Source of the DNA: Mariniflexile fucanivorans
GTDB lineage: Bacteria > Bacteroidota > Bacteroidia > Flavobacteriales > Flavobacteriaceae
Reading direction: 5' to 3'
Assembly: GCF_004341235.1 (NCBI RefSeq)
Contig: NZ_SLUP01000001.1
Location: forward strand, 434,001 to 498,000
DNA length: 64,000 nucleotides
Position numbers and translations under genes: made by a program. Numbering within the stretch: the first letter of the stretch is position 1; each line of letters opens with the position of its first letter. Of this stretch, positions 25,793-32,623 are shown one piece after another. The notes under the pieces are model-generated. The model made no database searches and had not been told where the DNA came from. It saw only the letters and a program-made list of their open reading frames with translations.

Positions 25793-25861
25793 CTTTTTTT
25801 GGTTGTTTAATCATGTTTCAAAACTTAATGCTAGTGAAAATGCCAATTGATAACCTGTATG

Positions 25862-26197
25862 TCAGTCCGAGCTTGTCGAGGACTCACCCCGATTATCTGG
25901 ACGACCATTTTCTTTATAATTCTTTGAAAACTCAACCAAATCTTCCCATTTCTCGTTAATTAAAGCTTCTTTCTTTTTGTGCGACCATCCTTTTATTTGC
26001 TTTTCAATCTTAATTGCTTCGGTTGGGTTGGTACATTGTAAATGCCTTTTAAGTTCAATAGGTCGTCGTGAAAATGTGTACCCATCGGTTTTGTATCCTG
26101 ATTCGTGTTGTATTAATCTTCTTCCTAAATCATTAGTCATTCCTGTGTAATAGAAGTTATCTGAACATAAAAGAATATATACGAAATAGAATTTCAT
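25862..26197 (-). CDS. GIY-YIG nuclease-domain protein
   Basis: The 111-residue protein is a single GIY-YIG domain of the short UvrC-N/Slx1-like bacterial type. Its core is FVYILLCSDNFYYTGMTNDLGRRLIQHESG, with the paired YIL/YTG strands and the catalytic Arg (about residue 27), and a downstream Glu in TEAIKIEKQIKGW. The cellular role of such stand-alone proteins is unsettled. The C-terminal RPDNRGESSTSSD and the stop codon are encoded by a dispersed repeat (GTCAGTCCGAGCTTGTCGA). The gene sits between near-identical 46-base direct repeats, inside a kinase/regulator pair, which marks it as an insertion. Confidence 0.88.
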   Translation of the reverse strand: MKFYFVYILLCSDNFYYTGMTNDLGRRLIQHESGYKTDGYTFSRRPIELKRHLQCTNPTEAIKIEKQIKGWSHKKKEALINEKWEDLVEFSKNYKENGRPDNRGESSTSSD

Positions 26198-26213
26198 TTT
26201 AAAGTTAATTATT

Positions 26214-26259
26214 ATTGGCGCTTCGACAGGCTCAGCGTGACATTTCGTTTTTCATTTGG
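26214..26259. repeat. Direct repeat, upstream copy, flanking the GIY-YIG gene
   Basis: ATTGGCGCTTCGACAGGC and the following bases repeat 25747-25792 with 44 of 46 positions identical. It lies between the GIY-YIG start and the end of the histidine kinase gene. Confidence 0.85.
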
Positions 26260-26272
26260 TTTTTGTTTCAAT

Positions 26273-28486
26273 TCAAAAATCGTTAATCAAAAATCGTAAT
26301 TCATTAATCTTATAATCTTTTTTCAAGGTTACAACTACTCGTGTTCCTGTATCTTCTTCATCTTGAAAATCGTCAATAAATACATCTACTTTATCTTTAT
26401 ACATCTCATTTAGAATAGCAACACGTTTTTTAATATTACCCATGCCTTTTGAATTCTGTTTTTTCTGATTTTCGGTTTTTAAAGCTTTCGATTTTTCTCG
26501 TCCTATGCCATCATCTGTAATGGTTATTTTAATTTCTTCGGGAGTAGATTGTGAAATAATAATATCCAAAAATCCTTTTGATTTTTTGTAACGCAACCCA
26601 TGCCAAACGGCATTTTCGATATAAGGTTGCAACAACATGGGTGGAATTACAAAGTCATTTTTGTTAATATTTTTATCGATGGTGATGTTATAATCAAACT
26701 TATCTTGAAATCTAAAATGTTCAAGTTTGGTGTATAATTCTAGAAGTTCTATTTCTTTTTCCAAAGGAATAAAATCTTCTTCGCTATTTTCTAAAACGGC
26801 ACGCATGAGTGATGAAAAATCGGTGAGATATTTATTGGCAGCACGCTCATCATTTGATGCTATAAAACTATTAACCGAATTTAATGCATTGAAAATAAAA
26901 TGCGGATTCATTTGACTTCTCAAACTTTTTAATGCCAACAAATTATTTGCCAACCGTTGTTGCTTGATGTATTTAAACATTAAAAAACCAGCGACTAGCA
27001 ACAAGACAAGTCCACCAATTAAAGAATAAATTATGATGTTTTGACGCTTGGTTTGTTCGATATTGAGTTCATATTTACTTTCAGATAAAGCTCTGTCGCT
27101 TTCTAAACTTAAAATCCTGTTTTGTTTTGAAACGATATCTTTACTAAAGCGTGCTGCCTGCGATATTTCTTGTTCCTTTTTTGAGTATAATTGATCGACT
27201 AAATCTACATAACTTTGGTAAGCTACAAGTGCTTTATCAAATTCCCCAGCATCTCTATACACTTCCGAAAGTCGTCGTGTAGCATCTTTTTGCACTATTA
27301 AATCTTCTTTAGTATCGGCTTCTTCAATACTTTTTTTCAAATACGGAATGGCATTCTCATAATCTTTTTGGGAGGCATACGCATTACCAATCTTATAGTT
27401 TTGTTTTTGTGCTGTTAAAGCACTTTCATTACTTAAAACAGCTTCTTTTTGGATTTCACTTATTTGTTTTAAGGCTTCCTTTCTTAATTGAATTTCACCA
27501 GAATAATTATTTGTTTCATTCTGAAAATCGGCCACCTTAATTTTTTCTTCAACAGCTCTTTTCTTGTTTTCATTGTTAGCCAGTTTTAGTGATTCATCAA
27601 AAAATCCTTTCGCTTTTTGGGTTTCACCTTTGGCATTATAAACTTGAGCTATTTTAGAGTTTAAGTCGGTTACCTTCGGGGAAATTAAATGTTTTTGCGC
27701 CACTTTCAACCCTTCGTTATATGCATTTATGGAAGCTTGATACGATTTAGTTAACAGATTCACATCACCAAGTCCTTCATATAACTCAACCAATTGCCAA
27801 TTTGATAATTGGTTTTTATTGATGCTATTATAAATTTGAAGGCTTTCTTGATAGTTATTGTTTTGTTTATAAGCGGACGCTAGTTTTAACTTAACGATGT
27901 TGGTACTCGTGTTTTGAAGGCTAATTCGGTAGTTTGAAACTGCTAAATCGAACTGTTTCCATTGCAAATAAATATCGCCCAAAACCTCATAAGCTTCACC
28001 ATTTTCTTTTGAAGAATTACTGGCTCCCAAGGCTTTTTCAATAAATTGAACACTCCTTTTAGCATCCTTTTTTAAATATGTTTCAGCCGAATCTATGAGC
28101 GATTTAAACAATTCGGGATTGGTTCTCGAATACTTTTTCTTCGAATATTTAACATCTTCAATACTAGGCTGTACCTCAACTTTAATGCGTTCATTATTTA
28201 AAATCGTATAATAAACAGTTTCAAAATCTTTGTGTTTTATAGTAAGTTCATCGCCTTTCCTGGCCTCAATTCTAAAATTTCCATTGGAATCAGTGGTTGT
28301 GTACGAACCTCCATTTACTTCAATATTTACATTTGGTATCGGGTTTTTAGAGTCACTTTCAACCACAGAACCTCGAACCGAGAATTTTGGTTGACTGTTT
28401 AAGCTTCTGCTATTATCTTGAGCCAACAAAACTGTTGAAAACAACATCACGCATACAAACCATATATGTTTTGGCACTAACTTCAT
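26273..28486 (-). CDS. LytS-type sensor histidine kinase with carboxypeptidase-like and TPR sensor
   Basis: The 737-residue sensor has, in order: a signal peptide (1-22), a carboxypeptidase-regulatory-like beta-sandwich (about 35-107), a long series of TPR repeats (about 125-450) placed in the periplasm, a coiled linker, one membrane helix (about 482-507) and a cytosolic His-kinase domain. SQMNPHFIFNALNSVNSFI carries the phosphoacceptor His529, and IENAVWHGL and DDGIGR are the N and G1 boxes. It should phosphorylate the LytTR regulator encoded downstream. The last residues (about 725-737) may extend beyond the core because the gene end abuts a repeat. Confidence 0.9.
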   Translation of the reverse strand: MKLVPKHIWFVCVMLFSTVLLAQDNSRSLNSQPKFSVRGSVVESDSKNPIPNVNIEVNGGSYTTTDSNGNFRIEARKGDELTIKHKDFETVYYTILNNERIKVEVQPSIEDVKYSKKKYSRTNPELFKSLIDSAETYLKKDAKRSVQFIEKALGASNSSKENGEAYEVLGDIYLQWKQFDLAVSNYRISLQNTSTNIVKLKLASAYKQNNNYQESLQIYNSINKNQLSNWQLVELYEGLGDVNLLTKSYQASINAYNEGLKVAQKHLISPKVTDLNSKIAQVYNAKGETQKAKGFFDESLKLANNENKKRAVEEKIKVADFQNETNNYSGEIQLRKEALKQISEIQKEAVLSNESALTAQKQNYKIGNAYASQKDYENAIPYLKKSIEEADTKEDLIVQKDATRRLSEVYRDAGEFDKALVAYQSYVDLVDQLYSKKEQEISQAARFSKDIVSKQNRILSLESDRALSESKYELNIEQTKRQNIIIYSLIGGLVLLLVAGFLMFKYIKQQRLANNLLALKSLRSQMNPHFIFNALNSVNSFIASNDERAANKYLTDFSSLMRAVLENSEEDFIPLEKEIELLELYTKLEHFRFQDKFDYNITIDKNINKNDFVIPPMLLQPYIENAVWHGLRYKKSKGFLDIIISQSTPEEIKITITDDGIGREKSKALKTENQKKQNSKGMGNIKKRVAILNEMYKDKVDVFIDDFQDEEDTGTRVVVTLKKDYKINELRFLINDF

Positions 28487-28696
28487 CTTCTTCTTTATAA
28501 TAGATAAACTTACGCACTTTACTTGATAAAATAAAATACCAATTTCATAAAAAACGATTCATTTCACAACAAAAAGAGGTGTTTACGCATTTATATAAGT
28601 GCATCACTCACTCAACGTGTTCACTCACTCATTCTACATTTTTTAGGAACTATGTTGTTTTTAGATTTACAGAGTTAATCAAAAAAATATAATCTT

Positions 28697-29416
28697 ATGA
28701 AATTAAAAACATCTCCTGCCTTTTTATTTTTATCACTGACAGCATTTATATCATTTTCACAAACCCAAGGAAAAAATTTTATTGATCAACCATACATTGA
28801 AGTAACAGGTCAAATTGAAACCGAAATTATTCCCAATGAAATTTACATAAACATTATACTTAATGAAAATGATAAAAGAGGAAAAGTAAGTGTTGAAGAT
28901 CAAGAAAATCAAATGATTTCAATCTTAAAATCTTTAAATATTGATATGGATCACAACTTTTCTATAATTGATTTTGACGGTTACTACAAAAGAAAAGTTT
29001 TTGGAGATAATGAAGTAAGTAAAATTAAACGCTATGAACTTATAGTGAAAGACGGAAAAACACTTGGTAAAGTATATGAAGCACTCGATAGAATTGATCT
29101 TTCTAATATTTCTATAATAAAAGTAAGTCATTCTGAGATTGAAAAATTTAAACGAGAGGCTAAAATAGAAGCATTAAAAGTCGCTAAAGAAAAAGCAAAA
29201 TCCTATGCCGAAGCTATAAATCAGAACATCGGAAAGGCTTTATTTATTCAAGAAACAAACAGTTATAACAATTCCCAATACGAAAATAACTTAAACGTAC
29301 TTAACGAAGTAGTCGTTGTAGGTTACGGTACTAATAAACAAGAAAAAATTCAAGATTTAAAAATTAAAACAATTACTATAACAGCAAGTGTTATGGCAAA
29401 ATTCATATTAAATTAA
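28697..29416 (+). CDS. SIMPL domain (DUF541) periplasmic protein
   Basis: The 239-residue protein has a signal peptide (about 1-22, ending FSQ) and a SIMPL domain: YIEVTGQIETEIIPNEIYINIIL near residue 33, a middle alpha/beta part, and AKIEALKVAKEKAKSYAEAINQNIGKAL near 155. The function of this family is poorly known (outer surface or stress-related proteins). Unusually, the region before the last strand reads NEVVVVGYGT (about residues 203-212), the motif that typifies the plug start of SusC-type TonB receptors. The gene is 16 bases upstream of a VWA lipoprotein gene and probably co-transcribed with it. Confidence 0.85.
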   Translation: MKLKTSPAFLFLSLTAFISFSQTQGKNFIDQPYIEVTGQIETEIIPNEIYINIILNENDKRGKVSVEDQENQMISILKSLNIDMDHNFSIIDFDGYYKRKVFGDNEVSKIKRYELIVKDGKTLGKVYEALDRIDLSNISIIKVSHSEIEKFKREAKIEALKVAKEKAKSYAEAINQNIGKALFIQETNSYNNSQYENNLNVLNEVVVVGYGTNKQEKIQDLKIKTITITASVMAKFILN

Positions 29417-29432
29417 AAAAAAACGCAAACAC

Positions 29433-30590
29433 ATGAAGACACATTTTAAAACACTCGTATTAGGGATAACATTAATAGGTTTTACAGCTTGCAACGCCAA
29501 CAACAAAAAACAACCTATTGAATACGCCAAAGTAGAAACTTTAAAACCCGAAACTAACAAACAATATATTAAAGTAGCACTTTTGTTGGACACCAGTAAT
29601 AGTATGGACGGATTAATAGACCAAGCAAAAGCCCAACTTTGGGATATTGTAAATGAGCTATCCTATGCTAAATGCGGTACTGCAAAACCCAATTTAGAAA
29701 TTGCTTTATACGAATATGGTAATGATAGATTGAATAGTGCGGAAGGCTACATCCGTCAAGTTCTAGCTTTTAGTAACGATTTGGATGAAATCTCAAAAGA
29801 ACTATTTTCATTAACCACCAATGGTGGCGAGGAATATTGCGGACAAGTGATTCAAACCTCCATAAACCAACTAAATTGGGGTAAAAATGCCGATGATTTA
29901 AAACTTATTTTTATTGCTGGAAACGAACCTTTTACACAAGGAAAACTTAACTACAAAGACGCATCCATTAATGCTAAAGAAAAAGACATTACTATAAATA
30001 CTATTTTTTGTGGCGATTATAACCAAGGTATTTCTACCTCATGGAAAGACGGTGCTGCATTAACCAATGGTGATTATATGGCTATTAATCAAAATAAAAC
30101 AACGGTTCATATCGTATCGCCTTATGATGATGAGATTCTAATACTAAACCAAAAATTAAATAAAACCTATGTGATTTATGGCTCTAAAGGAAAACAAAAA
30201 ATGGAGTTACAAGCTGAACAAGATAACAATGCACAAGGCTACAGTAAAGCCAATGCAGTGAGCAGAACGGTAAGCAAAAGTTCGCATTTATACAAAAATG
30301 AAACTTGGGATTTAGTGGATGCTGTTGAATTAAAAAAGGTTTCGGTTGAAACTTTAAAAGATGATGGGTTGCCGGAAGAATTGAAAGGAAAATCGGCTAC
30401 AGAAATTAAAAAATATGTTTCAGAAAAAAAGAAAGAGCGCGAACAGATTCAAAATAAAATTCAAGATTTGAACGAGAAACGCAAAGTGTTTATTTCAGAA
30501 CAAAAAACAGATGCTAAAAATGGTTTGGAAAACGCCATGACTAATGCCATTAAAGAACAAGCAAAAAGAAAGAAATATACTTGGCAATAA
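29433..30590 (+). CDS. VWA-domain lipoprotein
   Basis: The 385-residue protein has a lipobox (LIGFTAC, Cys near residue 20) and a von Willebrand A domain from about 47. The MIDAS sequence DTSNSMDGL (about 53-61) has the DxSxS metal ligands, so divalent cation binding is likely. The C-terminal third (about 300-385) is charged and coiled-coil-like, with long Lys/Glu/Gln helices. VWA lipoproteins of this kind mediate protein contacts at the cell envelope; the partner is unknown, though the adjacent SIMPL protein is a candidate. Confidence 0.87.
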   Translation: MKTHFKTLVLGITLIGFTACNANNKKQPIEYAKVETLKPETNKQYIKVALLLDTSNSMDGLIDQAKAQLWDIVNELSYAKCGTAKPNLEIALYEYGNDRLNSAEGYIRQVLAFSNDLDEISKELFSLTTNGGEEYCGQVIQTSINQLNWGKNADDLKLIFIAGNEPFTQGKLNYKDASINAKEKDITINTIFCGDYNQGISTSWKDGAALTNGDYMAINQNKTTVHIVSPYDDEILILNQKLNKTYVIYGSKGKQKMELQAEQDNNAQGYSKANAVSRTVSKSSHLYKNETWDLVDAVELKKVSVETLKDDGLPEELKGKSATEIKKYVSEKKKEREQIQNKIQDLNEKRKVFISEQKTDAKNGLENAMTNAIKEQAKRKKYTWQ

Positions 30591-30611
30591 ACCAATATTG
30601 CTTTTTCAATT

Positions 30612-30699
30612 ACAAATTATAACCGCTAATTCGCAAATTTAAATGCTTACTAACGCAACAATTTGCAAATTAGCAGTTATAATTTGTGTCTTATTTTTT
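30612..30699 (+). terminator. Very long hairpin after the VWA gene
   Basis: Two 28-base arms (30612-30639 and 30660-30687; ACAAATTATAAC...GCAAATT and its near-complement) pair with two mismatches around a 20-base loop and are followed by a T-rich run (30690-30699). It lies between convergent genes, so it can terminate the SIMPL-VWA transcript. The stem is far longer than needed for that, so it may be a REP- or MITE-type palindrome used as a terminator. Confidence 0.6.
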
Positions 30700-30789
30700 T
30701 CGTTTAGCCTGCTAATGGAAGTTGTTTTTTAAAATAGCGGAAAGCCCAATCAAAATATAAAATAATAAGATTAAAATCTACACAGTAAG

Positions 30790-31086
30790 TTAAACGTACT
30801 TTTGAATGATACCAATTAGCGTATTGGCATCTTGCTCGCCACTTTGGCGCCATTTCATTTCACCATCTTTATAAATAATTAAAGTTGGCAATGTTTTTAC
30901 GCGCAAGGCTTCGGCAAGTTCTTCGTTTTTTTCAACATCAATTTTAATTACTTTAGCCTTATCGCCAAGTGCGGCAGCTACATCTCTTAAAACGGCATGC
31001 ATGGTTGTAGATTGATCATTCCAATCTGTAAAAAACTCTAACAAAACAGGAATTTCTACATCAATTAGTTCCCCAAATTTTGACAT
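30790..31086 (-). CDS. Thioredoxin-fold protein lacking active-site cysteines
   Basis: The 98 residues follow the thioredoxin fold: VPVLLEFFTDW-type strand (here IPVLLEFFTDW), helix, VIKIDVEKNEELAEALRVKTLPTLIIYKDGE with the cis-Pro in TLPTL, and the GEQDANTLIGIIQKY C-terminal helix. Where WCGPC should stand the sequence reads WNDQSTTMH, and the protein contains no cysteine at all. It therefore cannot do dithiol-disulfide exchange and more likely acts as a binding or chaperone-like module. It is a single gene on the minus strand. Confidence 0.87.
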   Translation of the reverse strand: MSKFGELIDVEIPVLLEFFTDWNDQSTTMHAVLRDVAAALGDKAKVIKIDVEKNEELAEALRVKTLPTLIIYKDGEMKWRQSGEQDANTLIGIIQKYV

Positions 31087-31217
31087 ACTTTATTGTTTAT
31101 TAGTCAAATGTACTTATACAAACCTACGCAATTTTTCGAAAATATCAATAAACACGCTGCTTATAATGAATTGTTATAAAACTAAGCAATTTCTTTGAAT
31201 ATAAAAAACTGAAAAAA

Positions 31218-32453
31218 TCATGCCGTTGGCGTGCCTTTTTTTAGTTCTATTACGGTTATTTCTGGCCATATTCCAACACGACCAGGGAAGGCTAAATACC
31301 CAAAACCTCTGTTCACATTTATGTATTGTCCCATTTCATTATAAATACCTGCCCAATATTTGTAGCGCCATTTTGCAGGACTCCATTTAAACCACCCAGG
31401 AATTTCTATTCCAAACTGCATCCCATGTGTATGCCCGCTTAATGTTAAGTGGTAATGATAATCATCTGGAATTACTTTCTTTTCCCAATGTGTTGGATCG
31501 TGACTCATTAAAACTTTAAAATCGGCAGCTTTTATGTTTTGTGACGCTTTTTTTAAATCGCCTGCTTGTTTAAAGCCTCCTGTTCCCCAGTTTTCAACAC
31601 CTATTAAAGCAATTTTTTCACCATCTTTTTCTAAGTAACGATGCTCATTGAGTAATAAATCAAAACCTATTTGCTTTTGAAGGGCTTTTAAATCTTCCAA
31701 ATTTTGATGTTTTGCAGCTTCAGAACTCCATGTGGCATAATCTCCGTAATCATGGTTTCCTAATATTGAATACTTACCGTCTTTGGCATGGAGTTTATTA
31801 AAAACATCTACATAAGGACGCAATTCATCTGCTTTATTATTTACCATATCGCCTGTAAACAAAATCACATCACTTTGTTGTTCGTTTACTAAATTTACGG
31901 CGTATTTAACCTTTTCCATATCATCAAAACTACCTGAATGGATATCGCTAATTTGGGTAATTTTATAACCATCAAAGGCTTGTGGTAAATCTTCAAACGT
32001 TAGTGTATATTTTAAAACTTTAAAATTGTATTTCCCTCTATATATTCCATAAATAATGGAAGTTAGTGGTATGGCAGCAATGCCTAATGCCATGCTACTA
32101 ATAAATTTTCTGCGTGATGGGAAATAGTTGCCTTGGGCAGTGTCTCCATGCGCAAAGTAGCGGTAAATAGCTTGTGGCAGTCTAAAAATATCTTCGGCAA
32201 ACATACCCAACAATAAAACCATTTTCGGAATTACCAAGGCGAGTAAAAATCCGAAAGCAAAGGCGTGGGCATGGTTAAAGCCATCGCTTCTGTTAAATCC
32301 GTAATAATTATATATAAAATTACCAACAACCAATAATGATATGAGCCAATATATAATGTGAATCCAATTGTTTTTTGTTACCGTTTTAATGGCTTGAAAC
32401 GCATAAATATCAACAATTATGAAAAGGACTAGAAAGAAAATCCAACGAAGCAT
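31218..32453 (-). CDS. Membrane-bound metallophosphoesterase
   Basis: The 411-residue protein has three or four N-terminal membrane helices (first about 2-22, 32-50 and 67-92) and a C-terminal calcineurin-like phosphoesterase domain from about residue 155. The two-metal site motifs are all present: TQISDIHSGSF, FTGDMVNNKAD, LGNHDYGDY, MSHDPTH and LSGHTHGMQFG. It resembles YkuE/YaeI-type enzymes. UDP-2,3-diacylglucosamine or other phosphoester substrates are possible but not shown. It stands alone upstream of divergent polA. Confidence 0.9.
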   Translation of the reverse strand: MLRWIFFLVLFIIVDIYAFQAIKTVTKNNWIHIIYWLISLLVVGNFIYNYYGFNRSDGFNHAHAFAFGFLLALVIPKMVLLLGMFAEDIFRLPQAIYRYFAHGDTAQGNYFPSRRKFISSMALGIAAIPLTSIIYGIYRGKYNFKVLKYTLTFEDLPQAFDGYKITQISDIHSGSFDDMEKVKYAVNLVNEQQSDVILFTGDMVNNKADELRPYVDVFNKLHAKDGKYSILGNHDYGDYATWSSEAAKHQNLEDLKALQKQIGFDLLLNEHRYLEKDGEKIALIGVENWGTGGFKQAGDLKKASQNIKAADFKVLMSHDPTHWEKKVIPDDYHYHLTLSGHTHGMQFGIEIPGWFKWSPAKWRYKYWAGIYNEMGQYINVNRGFGYLAFPGRVGIWPEITVIELKKGTPTA

Positions 32454-32593
32454 ATATTCCGAATTTAATGTGTAAAGTTACTCATTTCGCATTTTTATTT
32501 TCTTATGAAATTGTTAAACATTGGGATTTCAGTTTTTTGATAAAAAACAGCATCAATAGTTTAGCTTAATCTTTAAATCAAAAATACTTTTCG

Positions 32594-32601
32594 TAGTTTT
32601 G
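32594..32601 (+). promoter_or_regulatory. Putative -7 element of the polA promoter
   Basis: TAGTTTTG fits TAnnTTTG and lies 22 bases before the polA ATG. The -33 region has no TTTG at the ideal spacing (TTTA near 32572). Confidence 0.4.
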
Positions 32602-32623
32602 AAATTCTATCAAAACAAACAAC

